From positions 1 through 64,000 of the forward strand of contig NZ_NFMB01000006.1 in assembly GCF_002161215.1 (NCBI RefSeq): a stretch of 64,000 nt of DNA, read 5' to 3'. The DNA is from Flavonifractor sp. An10 (lineage in GTDB: Bacteria; Bacillota; Clostridia; Oscillospirales; Oscillospiraceae). This document shows positions 38,549 through 47,353 of this stretch, piece by piece. Position 1 is the first letter of the stretch. Every line of letters begins with the position of its first letter. A program made the position numbers and the translations under genes. The notes beneath the pieces are model-generated. The model was given only the letters and a program-made list of their open reading frames with translations. It was not told the origin of the DNA and did no database searches.

Positions 38549-38633
38549 ACGGCATCATCATCCTTTGTAGTGGGATGGTGATCTCTATGCCCCGGGGCGG
38601 CAGATTATGCTACACTTCCCGGAATGTGTCCGC

Positions 38634-38661
38634 TTGACTTTTCGCGTCAATCCGATATAAT
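38634..38661 (+). promoter_or_regulatory. Promoter of the DegV gene
   Basis: TTGACT (38634-38639) and TATAAT (38656-38661), spacer 16. Confidence 0.75.
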
Positions 38662-38711
38662 GACTTTTACAGTTGTACAGGTTGTATGGAAAGTCTGAAA
38701 AGAGGTTCTTT

Positions 38712-39581
38712 ATGAGTAGAATTGCCATTGCCACCGACAGCAACAGCGGCATCACCCAGGCCCAGGCAAAGGAGCTGGGTATTTTTGTGCTGCCCATGCC
38801 CTTCTATATCAACGACGAGCTGTTCCTGGAGGACATCACCCTGACCCAGGAGCAGTTTTACCAGAAGATGGAGGAGGGGGCCGACGTCAAGACCACCCAG
38901 CCCGCCCCCGGCGACGTGATCGAGTTCTGGGACAAGATCCTCCAGGACTACGACGAGATCGTGCAGATCCCCATGTCCAGCGGCCTGAGCAGCACCTGCG
39001 AGACGGCGGAGATGCTCTCTGAGGACTACGGCGGGAAGGTGCAGGTGGTCAACAACCAGCGCATCTCCGTCACCCAGCGGCAGTCCGCCCTGGACGCCCT
39101 GGCCCTGGCCGCCGCCGGGTGGAGCGCCAGGGAGATCAAGGAGCTGCTGGAAAAGACCAAGTTTGACTCCGACATCTACATCACCGTGGACACCCTGAAG
39201 TACTTAAAGAAGGGCGGCCGCTGCACCCCCGCCGCCGCCGCCATCGGCACCGTGCTGGGCATCAAGCCGGTGCTGCGCATCAAGGGGGAGAAGCTGGACT
39301 CCTTCGCCAAGGCCCGTGGGTGGAAGGCCGCCAAAAAGACCATGCTGGACACCGCCCGGAAGGTGATGGACACCGACTTCGCCGACTGCCACGGCCCGGC
39401 GGATCTCCACATCGCCGTGGCCTACACCAGCACCCGGGAGGAGGCCGAGGCGTGGCGGGCCGAGCTGGAGGAGGCCTTCCCCGGCTACGACATCCACATG
39501 GATCCCCTGTCCCTGTCGGTGGCCTGCCACATCGGGCCCGGCGCCCTGGCCGTCACCCTCACCAAGGCCATCCACATCTGA
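38712..39581 (+). CDS. DegV family fatty-acid-binding protein
   Basis: 289 residues from ATG 38712. N-terminal IAIATDSNSGITQAQAKELG, the binding-site Ser/Thr motifs TTQPAPGD and IPMSSGLSSTCETA, and a C-terminal GPGALAVTL, as in DegV/FakB proteins that bind fatty acids for the FakA kinase. No fakA nearby, so the role in phospholipid synthesis is inference. Monocistronic. Confidence 0.9.
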   Translation: MSRIAIATDSNSGITQAQAKELGIFVLPMPFYINDELFLEDITLTQEQFYQKMEEGADVKTTQPAPGDVIEFWDKILQDYDEIVQIPMSSGLSSTCETAEMLSEDYGGKVQVVNNQRISVTQRQSALDALALAAAGWSAREIKELLEKTKFDSDIYITVDTLKYLKKGGRCTPAAAAIGTVLGIKPVLRIKGEKLDSFAKARGWKAAKKTMLDTARKVMDTDFADCHGPADLHIAVAYTSTREEAEAWRAELEEAFPGYDIHMDPLSLSVACHIGPGALAVTLTKAIHI

Positions 39582-39591
39582 ATCGGAACAG

Positions 39592-39628
39592 AAAAAATCC
39601 CGCTCCGGTATTCCGGAGCGGGATTTTT
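39592..39628. terminator. Terminator between DegV and the M23 gene
   Basis: AAAAAATCCCGCTCCG pairs with CGGAGCGGGATTTTT, usable on both strands. Confidence 0.9.
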
Positions 39629-39637
39629 GATCTGCGA

Positions 39638-41131
39638 TCAGCTCAGGTAGGACAGGGGGTTAACCGAGGTGCCGTTGATCTTCACCTCAAAGTGGCAGTG
39701 GTTGCCGGTGGAGCGGCCGGTGGAGCCCACCCGGGCGATGGGCTGGCCCTGATAGACCTTGTCGCCGGCGGAGACCAGCACGCTGGAGCAGTGGCCGTAG
39801 TAGGTCTGCTTGCCGTTGCCGTGGTCGATGATCACCAGGTTGCCGTAGCTCCACATGCTGCCGGTGGCCCGGCCGGCGAACACCACCGTGCCGCCGTCGG
39901 CGGCGGCGATGCTGGTGCCGTAGGAGGTGGCGATGTCGATGCCGCCGTGGTAGCTGTAGGAGCCGAAGATGGAGCGGTAGCCGAAGTAGGAGGTGATGTT
40001 GCCGTACACAGGCCAGATGAAGTACCCGTTGGGCAGCCAGGAGGGCCGCACCTTGGTGCCCACCGCGATGACCTTGTTGGTAGCCTCCCGGGTGACCTGG
40101 GTGGAGAGCACGGTGCGCTCCTGCTCCACGCCGTTGAGATAGGCGATGTCGGCGTTGACGATCTGCTCGCCGGGGACGCCCGCGTCAATGACCCGGGACT
40201 CGCCCTGGTACATGGAGTCGTCCTCCACCTCCACCACCGGGCAGGCGATCTCCTCGGTGTAGGTCACGTTGTCCACCGTCTTGACGGAGAGGAAGGGGAT
40301 CTCCTCCTTCACGTTGAGCAGCTGGCCGATATAGATGACGTTGATGTCCACATCGGGGTTGAGCTCGCTCATCTCCGAGACGGTCATGCCGTTGTCCAGG
40401 GCGATCTGCATGAAGGTGTCGCCCGCCTGCACCTCATACACGGTCTGGCCGTTGGTGTTGGCGGTGAGGGCGGCCAGCATGGCCGCGGGATCCTGGTTCA
40501 CGTCGGAGGCGGTGTACTCGTGGGTGATGTACACCCCGGAGGTGAACTCCGCGGACACCGTGTTCTCCGTGGTGTAGGCGGCCTTGATCTGCTCCAGCAC
40601 CGCGTCCAGGGTCGCCCGATCCTGGGCCGCGCCGATGAACTGGCCGTCCACCGTGAGCACGTAGCTCTTCATCACCTCGCCGATCTGGTCGAAGAGATAG
40701 GTCTCAAAGTCGGCGATGGGGGTGATGCTGTCCCGCTCCGTCAGGGCGGGGGCGTAGCTGATCTCCCCCGCAATGTCGTAGTCATAGCCCAGGATTCCGG
40801 TGGCGCGGGACTCCACCCGGTTCACCACGGCCTCAAACTCAGCGGGGGCAGTGACGGTGCCCAGGGGCACGCCGTCCAGCGACACCACGTAGCTGGGGGT
40901 GTAGACCGTGCCCACCACGGCGGCCACGCCAAGCACGGCGGCGGCGGCCAGCAGGTGGAGCGGATTGACCACCCGGCGGCCCCCGGCGGTGGCGGCGTCC
41001 AGCTTGTGGCGCAGAGGCGCCAGCCGGGCGCGCAGGGCGTCGGCGCCGCCGGTCAGCCTGGCGCGCAGGGGCGCCAGAGAGAGACCGGATTCCTGGGCCT
41101 CCTCATGGCCTGTGTGCAGGAGTTCATCCAT
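39638..41131 (-). CDS. M23 peptidoglycan endopeptidase with LysM and G5 domains
   Basis: 497 residues. Membrane segment at about 58-80 (LHLLAAAAVLGVAAVVGTVY), LysM (about 235-280: YEVQAGDTFMQIALDNGMTV), G5 (about 285-355), then a LytM/M23 zinc peptidase with YHGGIDIA and HCHFEVKING. Anchored enzyme that cuts peptide cross-links; similar proteins in Clostridia support growth or engulfment. Own promoter at 41237-41265. Confidence 0.92.
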   Translation of the reverse strand: MDELLHTGHEEAQESGLSLAPLRARLTGGADALRARLAPLRHKLDAATAGGRRVVNPLHLLAAAAVLGVAAVVGTVYTPSYVVSLDGVPLGTVTAPAEFEAVVNRVESRATGILGYDYDIAGEISYAPALTERDSITPIADFETYLFDQIGEVMKSYVLTVDGQFIGAAQDRATLDAVLEQIKAAYTTENTVSAEFTSGVYITHEYTASDVNQDPAAMLAALTANTNGQTVYEVQAGDTFMQIALDNGMTVSEMSELNPDVDINVIYIGQLLNVKEEIPFLSVKTVDNVTYTEEIACPVVEVEDDSMYQGESRVIDAGVPGEQIVNADIAYLNGVEQERTVLSTQVTREATNKVIAVGTKVRPSWLPNGYFIWPVYGNITSYFGYRSIFGSYSYHGGIDIATSYGTSIAAADGGTVVFAGRATGSMWSYGNLVIIDHGNGKQTYYGHCSSVLVSAGDKVYQGQPIARVGSTGRSTGNHCHFEVKINGTSVNPLSYLS

Positions 41132-41236
41132 GAAGAAAAACCCTCCTATTCAGATTCTGTGGTTTGGGGCGCCGGGGCGCGAAGCCCCCGCCCGTAACAG
41201 TTGGAAAACGAAAAGTTACAAATGGTTACAATGCGT

Positions 41237-41265
41237 ATCATACACGCTTTTTCCCAAAAAGTCAA
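41237..41265 (-). promoter_or_regulatory. Promoter of the M23 gene
   Basis: Minus strand TTGACT (41265-41260) and TATGAT (41242-41237), spacer 17. Confidence 0.75.
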
Positions 41266-41444
41266 GACTTTGGCCGAATTGGAGGGAAAACAGGGCGGTT
41301 GGCGGCGGCCGCCGGATCTGCCACGACATGTGGTGGTCGGGGGGCGGATAGGCCGCGCCCCACCCCAAGAAGGGGGAGGGCCGCCCCGCGGCGCCCCGAA
41401 AATTTTGTCAGATCTGACAGCGGGGCGTCCGGCGGCCCTTTCCG

Positions 41445-41474
41445 TTGACGGGAGGCGGTGGGGCGTATTATAAT
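41445..41474 (+). promoter_or_regulatory. Promoter of the alanine-racemase-like/dtd operon
   Basis: TTGACG (41445-41450) and TATAAT (41469-41474), spacer 18, about 30 bases before the start codon. Confidence 0.7.
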
Positions 41475-41506
41475 GAGGGAAACACACACAGAAAGGCGGA
41501 CGGGCC

Positions 41507-42574
41507 ATGAAAACGCTGGTCATTGAGCGGGAAGCCCTGCGGCACAATATCGGCGTCATCAAGGAGCGGGCGGGGCAGGCGGTGATCTACGCGGTGCTCA
41601 CCGGCGACGGCCACGGGGCCGGGCTGGTGGAGCTGGCCCGGGTGCTCCGGGAGGAGGGCATCGGCCGCTTCGCCGTCAGCGAGCCGGCGGAGGCCGCCGC
41701 CCTGCGCAAGGCGGGCTTTGTGGAGGAGGAGATCCTCATGCTCCGCCCCACGGTGGATCGGGAGGAGCTGGCGCAGCTCATCGAGCTGGACGTGGTGTGC
41801 ACCGTGGGCTCCTCGGACACGGGCATGGCCCTCAACGCCGCGGCGGAGGAGCGCTCCACCGTGGTGGAGGCCCACATCCAGATCGACACCGGCATGGGCT
41901 TCGGCGGCTTCCTGGCCGACGAGCCGGAGAAGATCCTGTCGGTCTACCGCAACCTGCCCAACGTGGCCATCTCAGGCATCTGCACCCAGATCCAGGTGCG
42001 CAAGAAGGACGGGCGGGACCTCACCGCCCAGCTGGAGCAGTTCCACCGGGCGGTGGACGCCATCCGGGGGGCCGGGTTTGAGACCGGCACCGTCCACGCC
42101 GCCGGCTCCTACGCCCTGCTCCACTGGGACGAGGCCCGGCTGGACGGGGTGCGGGCGGGCTCCGCCCTGCTGGGCCGGTGCCGCCGCACCCGGGGGGACG
42201 GCCTGCGCCGGGTGGGCTACGGCGAGGTGGGCATCGAGGAGACCCGCTGGCTCCCCAAGGGCCACACCGTGGGGGGCGACAGCCCCGTCAGCCTCCGCCG
42301 CCCCACCCGGGTGGCGGTGCTCCCCGTGGGCTATCAGAACGGCTTCGGCGTGGCCCGGGCCAGGGGCGGCGGCCTGTGGGAGCAGGTGCGCCGCTGGCTC
42401 GCCTCCCGCCGCCGCACCGTCCGGGTCAACGGCCAGAAGGCCCGCATCCTGGGCTCCATCGGCGCCATCGAGACCGTGGTGGACGTCACCGACATCAAAT
42501 GCGCCGCCGGCGATCCGGCGGTGTTCGACCTGGATCCCCTCTACGCCAGGGGCTTTGTCCGGGAATACCGATAA
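41507..42574 (+). CDS. Alanine-racemase-like protein lacking the catalytic residues
   Basis: 355 residues with both Alr domains (PLP barrel and C-terminal beta domain with [16 protein letters not shown]). The hallmark AVVKADAYGHG is replaced by [11 protein letters not shown] (about 29-39): no PLP lysine. The KxDTGMxR motif reads QIDTGMGF (125-132), losing the Lys and Arg. The Tyr of the second half-site (usually VGYG) is missing from [10 protein letters not shown]. The fold seems kept but racemase chemistry is unlikely. It is followed 22 bases later by dtd, which removes D-amino acids from tRNA; the pairing suggests a D-amino-acid-related or regulatory role, which is inference. Confidence 0.8.
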   Translation: MKTLVIEREALRHNIGVIKERAGQAVIYAVLTGDGHGAGLVELARVLREEGIGRFAVSEPAEAAALRKAGFVEEEILMLRPTVDREELAQLIELDVVCTVGSSDTGMALNAAAEERSTVVEAHIQIDTGMGFGGFLADEPEKILSVYRNLPNVAISGICTQIQVRKKDGRDLTAQLEQFHRAVDAIRGAGFETGTVHAAGSYALLHWDEARLDGVRAGSALLGRCRRTRGDGLRRVGYGEVGIEETRWLPKGHTVGGDSPVSLRRPTRVAVLPVGYQNGFGVARARGGGLWEQVRRWLASRRRTVRVNGQKARILGSIGAIETVVDVTDIKCAAGDPAVFDLDPLYARGFVREYR

Positions 42575-42596
42575 CAAGGAAAGGAATTTATCCACT

Positions 42597-43040
42597 ATGC
42601 GCGCAGTTGTCACACGGGTAAAGAACGCCTCCGTCACCATCGAGGGGCGTGTCAACGGGGAGATCGGCCAGGGGTTCCTGGTGCTGCTGGGGGTGGGCCC
42701 CAACGACACCGAGGCCCAGGCCGTCAAGATGGCCGACAAGATCTGCGGCCTGCGGGTCTTTGAGGACGAGAACGGCAAGATGAACCTGAACCTGGAGGCG
42801 GTGGGGGGCTCCCTGCTGGTGGTGAGCCAGTTCACCCTCTACGCCGACACCAAGTCCCGCCGCCCCGGCTTCACCGGGGCCGCCAAGCCCGACACGGCCA
42901 TCCCCCTCTATGAGAAGTTCATGGCCGAGTGCGCCGCCCGGGGCTTCCGGGTGGAGCACGGCGAGTTCGGCGCGGACATGCAGGTGTACAGCCAGAACGA
43001 CGGGCCGGTGACCATCCTGTTCGACACCGACCAGATGTAG
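42597..43040 (+). CDS. dtd: D-aminoacyl-tRNA deacylase
   Basis: 147 residues. Removes D-amino acids (and glycine from tRNA-Ala) from tRNA. Motifs SQFTLYADT and the cross-subunit Gly-cisPro motif [11 protein letters not shown] are intact. Second gene of the operon with the alanine-racemase homologue. The stop TAG is part of TAGGGCGCC, the edge of repeat island 4. Confidence 0.95.
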   Translation: MRAVVTRVKNASVTIEGRVNGEIGQGFLVLLGVGPNDTEAQAVKMADKICGLRVFEDENGKMNLNLEAVGGSLLVVSQFTLYADTKSRRPGFTGAAKPDTAIPLYEKFMAECAARGFRVEHGEFGADMQVYSQNDGPVTILFDTDQM

Positions 43041-43125
43041 GGCGCCTTATGATGGGGAGTGAAGGCCCGCCGACGGTCTGCCAACTGCCAAGCCTGTAGG
43101 GGCGGATAGTATCCGCCCGCCCAAT

Positions 43126-43240
43126 GGGGCCCCCGCCGAAGCCCAGCGAAGCGGGTTCGGTGGGGAGAGGAGGCCCAGCGGAGGGAATGAGCTTTCGCGT
43201 TTACGCGGAAGCGAACGATCCGCAGCTTGGGCCGACGATG
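43126..43240 (+). repeat. E1 structured repeat, copy c
   Basis: GGGGCCCC edge, short hairpin A, GGGGAGAGGA, hairpin B arms TTTCGCG/CGCGGAA, closing pair GGCCCA/TGGGCC, end CGACGA. Confidence 0.88.
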
Positions 43241-43524
43241 TGGGGCGCGACGACCCGGCGCGCCATCTGCCTGCCGGGATGCCCCCGGGGGCGGGCCGCT
43301 TTTTTGGAGGTGGCTTCGCTGGATTTTTATCGGAAGCGCCCCCGGCGCCTCCGACGCGGCGGGCGCACCGCTTTCTTTCCGAAAGAAAGCGGTGGGAAAG
43401 AAAGGGCCGGGGGTGTGCCCCCGGCGCCCCCCAAAAACGGGGGCTCATGGCGGCGGTGGGCTGTACGGAGCTTGCAAAAACCGGGTCGGCATCGCCGCCC
43501 GCCCCATTGGCGCTTGCAGTAATT

Positions 43525-43695
43525 GGGGCCCCCGCCGAAGCCCAGCGAAGTACCCGCAAGGGGCACGCCGCATCCGTAAGGCGGCAAAGCCGCCAACGGC
43601 TGCGCAGCGGGTTCGGTGGGGAGAGGAGGCCCAGCGGAGGGAATGAGCTTTCGGGCCTGCCCGGAAGCGAACGATCCGTAGCTTGGGCCGACGAC
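43525..43695 (+). repeat. E1 structured repeat, copy d (long hairpin A)
   Basis: Hairpin A is extended by about 57 bases including GGCGGCAAAGCCGCC. Hairpin B arms CGGG/CCCG, closing pair GGCCCA/TGGGCC. Confidence 0.88.
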
Positions 43696-43867
43696 GCCGC
43701 GCCTTGGGCGGCCCGCATCGGGATGACCCCGCAGGCCCTGGGAGCGGGTGCGCTGTACCGGCCTGGCCCGCCGGGCCGCCGCCGGTGCGGTGCCCCTGAG
43801 AGACCGGGGCGCCTGCGGCGGCTGTGTGAATCAAAGCATCCATCTTTGCGTATTGAGGTGACAGGAT

Positions 43868-44476
43868 ATGAACATCAAAACCATGCAGGTGGGCCCGCTG
43901 GGCACCAACTGCTACCTGCTGGAGGACGAGCACACCCACGCCGCGGCGGTAATCGATCCCGGCGGAGACGGGGCGCGGATTGAGGCCCAGCTGCTGGCCG
44001 ACGGGGCGGAGCTGAAGCTGATCCTCCTCACCCACGCCCACTTCGACCACACCGGCGGCGTGGCGGAGCTCCACGCCGCCCACCCCGACGTGCCGGTGTT
44101 CCTCCACCCGGCGGACGCCGCCCGCCTGGGCAGCCAGGTGTTCCCCCCCATCGGCGCGCCCACCGTGCCCTACGGCGACGGCGACGTGGTGAAGCTGGGG
44201 GATCTGGACATCCAGGTGCTCCACACCCCCGGCCACACCCCCGGCGGGGTGTGCCTGCTGGTGGGGGACGCCCTCTTCACCGGCGACACCCTGTTCCAGG
44301 GCTCCATGGGCCGCATCGACTTCGAGGGAGGCTCCTACGAGGATATCATGGCCTCCCTGGCCCGGCTGGCCCACCTGCCCGGCGACTTCCGCGTCCTCCC
44401 CGGCCACATGGACGCCTCCACCCTGGAGCGGGAGCGCAAGACCAACTACTACATCCGGGAGGCCCTGAGGGGATAA
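43868..44476 (+). CDS. Metallo-beta-lactamase fold hydrolase (glyoxalase II-like)
   Basis: 202 residues, one MBL domain. Metal site THAHFDHTGG (H56, H58, D60, H61), then HTPGHTPGG and GDTLFQGSMGR, ending with PGHMDASTLERE. Resembles hydroxyacylglutathione hydrolase-type proteins common in Firmicutes (YqgX), which may hydrolyse thioesters; substrate uncertain. Followed by a P-type hairpin and hemZ. Confidence 0.87.
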   Translation: MNIKTMQVGPLGTNCYLLEDEHTHAAAVIDPGGDGARIEAQLLADGAELKLILLTHAHFDHTGGVAELHAAHPDVPVFLHPADAARLGSQVFPPIGAPTVPYGDGDVVKLGDLDIQVLHTPGHTPGGVCLLVGDALFTGDTLFQGSMGRIDFEGGSYEDIMASLARLAHLPGDFRVLPGHMDASTLERERKTNYYIREALRG

Positions 44477-44504
44477 GGGGCGGGGGCATACCCGGCGTCT
44501 CCCG

Positions 44505-44530
44505 GCGGGCGGATGATATCCGCCCCTACA
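44505..44530. repeat. P1-type hairpin between MBL gene and hemZ
   Basis: GGGCGGATGATATCCGCCCC, the same hairpin core as in the islands, standing alone. Confidence 0.65.
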
Positions 44531-44551
44531 CTCCCTGAAAGGAAACGCCCA

Positions 44552-46141
44552 ATGAAGCTCTATTATCGCGGACACAACTATAAATACGCGGCGGAACAGA
44601 TGCTGCTGACCCTTTTCCCCACCGAGCGGCCGGAGTACGCCGACGCACCCCCCGGGCCGGGGGAGGACGCCCTGGTGCTCTCTTTGAGCCGGGGGAAGAC
44701 CTGGGCCACCGCCACGGCGGCGCTGACCTGGGGCGGGGCGGAATACCGGGCCGCCCGCCGGTGCCGGGTGTCGGAGCTCACCGACCAGCTGTCCGCCGAC
44801 CGGGCTCTCCAGCGGATTCTCAAGCTGGCCTTCTACGACGCGGGCACGGCGGCGCTGGGAAAGGAGCCCCCCTGGGGGGCCCTCACCGGCGTGCGGCCGG
44901 TGAAGATCCCCGCCAAGGCCATGCTGGCCGGGGCCACCCCCGCCCAGGCGGAAAAAGTCCTGCGGGACACCTACCGGGTGAGCCCCGGCCGGAGAAAGCT
45001 GGCCATGGACTGCGCCCAGGCCAGCCTGGCCGCCCAGCGGAGCCTGGGGGAGCATGAGGTGTCCCTCTACGTGGGCATCCCCTTCTGCCCCACCCGGTGC
45101 GCCTACTGCTCCTTTGTCTCCGCCGACGTGGGCCGGGCGCTGAAGCTGATCGACCCCTTCCTGGACGCCCTGTCCGAGGAGATCCGGGCCACCGGGGCCA
45201 TGCTGGAGGGGGCGGGGCTGCAGGTGCGCACCGTCTACTTCGGCGGCGGCACCCCCACCACCCTCACCGCCCCCCAGCTGGATCGGCTGATGGGGGAGCT
45301 GGCGGAGCACATCGACCTGTCCGCCTGCACCGAGTACACGGTGGAGGCGGGCCGGCCAGACACCATCACGGCGGAGAAGCTGGCGGTGCTGAGGCGCCGG
45401 GGCTGTGACCGGGTGTCGGTGAACCCCCAGTCCATGTCCGACGCGGTGCTGGCCGCCATGGGGAGGGCCCACCGGGCCGCCGACATCCTGCGGGCCTTCG
45501 CCCTGGTGCGGGAGAGCGGCATCGGGTGCGTCAACATGGATCTCATCGCCGGCCTGCCCGGCGACAGCGCGGACGGCTTCCGCGCCTCCCTGGATCAGGT
45601 GCTGGAATTGGCCCCGGAGAACGTGACGGTGCACACCCTGGCCCTGAAAAAGGGCTCCCGCTTAATGAACGGGGCCCCCAACAAGGGCAAGGCCCTTGTT
45701 GGGGAGAGGACGAGCGGCGGCATGAGTGAGCTTCCCTGGAAACAGGGAAGCGAAGGATATAAAGCCCGCGAGGACGAGGGGGATACCCCTCTGCCCGCCG
45801 GGGAGGACGTGGCCGCCATGCTGGACTACGCCTGGGCCGCCCTGCGGGAGAGCGGCCAGATCCCCTACTATCTCTACCGGCAGAAGTACATGTCCGGTTC
45901 CTTTGAGAACGTGGGCTGGTGCCTGCCCGGCACCGAGAGCCTGTACAACATCTGCATGATGGAGGAGCTGCACACCATCGTCTCCCTGGGGGGCGGCGGG
46001 GTCACCAAGCTGGTGGATCGGCACACCGGGTACATCCAGCGGGTGGCCAACGCCAAGTATCCCCAGGAGTACATTCAGAAGATCGACGCCATCTGCGCCG
46101 ACAAGGCCAGGGTGGCGGAGTTCTGCCGCCAACACGGGTAA
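44552..46141 (+). CDS. hemZ: Coproporphyrinogen dehydrogenase-like radical SAM protein HemZ, with an in-frame repeat insertion
   Basis: 529 residues from ATG 44552. The radical SAM cluster CPTRCAYCSF is at about 178-187, followed by TVYFGGGTPTTLTAPQL and the HemW/HemN-like C-terminal region (YYLYRQKYMSGSFENVGW). Family members are coproporphyrinogen III oxidases or related enzymes. Residues about 374-410 (nucleotides 45671-45779) do not belong to the family; they are a copy of the dispersed E1 repeat read in frame, between KKGSRLMN and PLPAGEDVA. The insertion lies at a loop position and keeps the frame, so the protein may work. Located before a uridine kinase gene with a short gap. Confidence 0.88.
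   Translation: MKLYYRGHNYKYAAEQMLLTLFPTERPEYADAPPGPGEDALVLSLSRGKTWATATAALTWGGAEYRAARRCRVSELTDQLSADRALQRILKLAFYDAGTAALGKEPPWGALTGVRPVKIPAKAMLAGATPAQAEKVLRDTYRVSPGRRKLAMDCAQASLAAQRSLGEHEVSLYVGIPFCPTRCAYCSFVSADVGRALKLIDPFLDALSEEIRATGAMLEGAGLQVRTVYFGGGTPTTLTAPQLDRLMGELAEHIDLSACTEYTVEAGRPDTITAEKLAVLRRRGCDRVSVNPQSMSDAVLAAMGRAHRAADILRAFALVRESGIGCVNMDLIAGLPGDSADGFRASLDQVLELAPENVTVHTLALKKGSRLMNGAPNKGKALVGERTSGGMSELPWKQGSEGYKAREDEGDTPLPAGEDVAAMLDYAWAALRESGQIPYYLYRQKYMSGSFENVGWCLPGTESLYNICMMEELHTIVSLGGGGVTKLVDRHTGYIQRVANAKYPQEYIQKIDAICADKARVAEFCRQHG
45671..45779 (+). repeat. E1 structured repeat, copy e, inside hemZ coding sequence
   Basis: GGGGCCCC edge, perfect hairpin A (CCCCAACAAGGG with CCCTTGTTGGGG), GGGGAGAGGA, hairpin B arms TTCCCTG/CAGGGAA, AAGCGAAGGAT and end GAGGACGA. 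The sequence has drifted from the intergenic copies, but the layout and pairing are kept. Confidence 0.78.
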
Positions 46142-46153
46142 AGGAGGGAAACC

Positions 46154-47098
46154 ATGCCCTATCAGCTCAGTGAGATCAACGACAAGATCCGCAGGGATCC
46201 GGCCGCCTTCCTGGCCGAGTGCGACGCCCACTACCAGGAGCGCATCCACACGGCGGTGGACACCATCCTGGAGCGGATGAAGGTGAGCCCCATCGCGCTG
46301 CTGTCCGGCCCCTCCGGCTCCGGCAAGACCACCACGGCCATGAAGCTGGAGCAGGAGCTGGAGCGCCGGGGGGTGAACAGCCACACCATCTCCCTGGACA
46401 ACTACTTCAAGACCCTCAACCGCAAGACCGCCCCCCGCACCCCCGAGGGGGACATCGACTACGAGTCCCCCCTGCTGCTGGACATGGAGCTGCTGGACGA
46501 CACCTTCTCCCGCCTGTCCCGGGGGGAGTGGGTGATCGTCCCCCACTTCGAGTTCGCCCGCCAGATGCGCAACGACAGCCAGGGCACCCCCCTCAAGCTG
46601 GAGAAGAACGAGATCGCCATCTTCGAGGGCATCCACGCCCTCAACGACGACATCGCCGGCCGCCACCCGGAGGCCACGGGCATGTACATCTCCGCCCGCT
46701 CCAACATCCTGGAGGGGGAGGCGCTGCGCTTCAAGGGCACCTGGATGCGCATCACCCGCCGGGCGGTGCGGGACTACAACTTCCGGGGCACCGACCTGCT
46801 GGAGACCCTGCTCATGTGGTATAATGTCCGCCGGGGGGAGAAAACCTACATCTCCCCCTTCAAAAGCCGGGCCCACGTGATCATCGACTCCTCCCTGCGG
46901 TATGAGGTGCCCGTGTTCGCCCACTACGCCGACGCCCTCCGGGCCGCCGTGGAGCAGGTGCCGGAGGACAACCCCCGCTGCCGGGAGTTCCACGACCTGG
47001 TGGACGCCTTCCGCTGGTTTGAGCCCATCGACCCCGCCCTGGTGGCCCCCGACTCCCTGATCCGGGAATTTATCGGCGGGGGATCCTATCATTATTGA
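46154..47098 (+). CDS. Uridine kinase-like nucleoside kinase (phosphoribulokinase/uridine kinase family)
   Basis: 314 residues. P-loop SGPSGSGKTTT (51-61), SLDNYFKTLNR lid/substrate region, IAIFEGIHALND and a C-terminal part longer than Udk. Firmicutes proteins of this type (often called Udk-like or TgtA-like ATPase) lack clear substrate evidence. Starts 12 bases after hemZ. Confidence 0.83.
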   Translation: MPYQLSEINDKIRRDPAAFLAECDAHYQERIHTAVDTILERMKVSPIALLSGPSGSGKTTTAMKLEQELERRGVNSHTISLDNYFKTLNRKTAPRTPEGDIDYESPLLLDMELLDDTFSRLSRGEWVIVPHFEFARQMRNDSQGTPLKLEKNEIAIFEGIHALNDDIAGRHPEATGMYISARSNILEGEALRFKGTWMRITRRAVRDYNFRGTDLLETLLMWYNVRRGEKTYISPFKSRAHVIIDSSLRYEVPVFAHYADALRAAVEQVPEDNPRCREFHDLVDAFRWFEPIDPALVAPDSLIREFIGGGSYHY

Positions 47099-47335
47099 GG
47101 GGCATCCGTCTGTAGGGGTGGTCTTTGACCGCCCGCGGGCGACCACAGGTCGCCCCTACGGGCCCCGCGTCCGGTTGCGGCGGGCAGCGCCCCCTCATCA
47201 GTCAGCCTTCGGCTGCCAGCTTCCCCCCTGAGGGGGGAAGCCAAATCCGGTTTGCAAGCCCTGTTGAACCCACAGAGCCCCCCCCTCCCCGGCCATTCTC
47301 AATTTTCCATTATCAATTATCAATTCAACCCGAGG
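47099..47335. repeat. P-type hairpin, S-type hairpin and AT-rich leader before mrp
   Basis: GGGCGACCACAGGTCGCCCC (47136-47155), S-type hairpin (47190-47241) and, just upstream of mrp, the AT-rich CATTCTCAATTTTCCATTAT element (47290-47328) that also precedes glyQS and yaaA. Confidence 0.7.
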
Positions 47336-47353
47336 AAAGAAGGAACGATTATC

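Larger units (their letters stand above)
41132..41506. other. Divergent promoter region between M23 and alanine-racemase-like genes
   Basis: 375 bases without a gene. It holds the promoters of both genes and a perfect 14-base palindrome, TGTCAGATCTGACA, at 41406-41419, of unknown meaning. Confidence 0.6.
43041..43867. repeat. Composite repeat island 4 (P1-E1-P2-D-E1-C)
   Basis: 827 bases between tandem genes. P1 hairpin GGGGCGGATAGTATCCGCCC (43099-43118), E1 copy c, P2 GGGGCGCGACGACCCGGCGC, D (43290-43470) with CCGCTTTCTTTCCGAAAGAA hairpin and a CCCCC/GGGGG stem, E1 copy d in the same orientation, inverse C (43696-43830). The same modules in the same order, inverted, form island 6. Confidence 0.85.

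Noticed and set aside
43041-43867. The islands as CRISPR arrays
   Set aside because: The repeated units are long, structured, unequal and inverted relative to each other; there are no regular spacers and no cas genes in the window.
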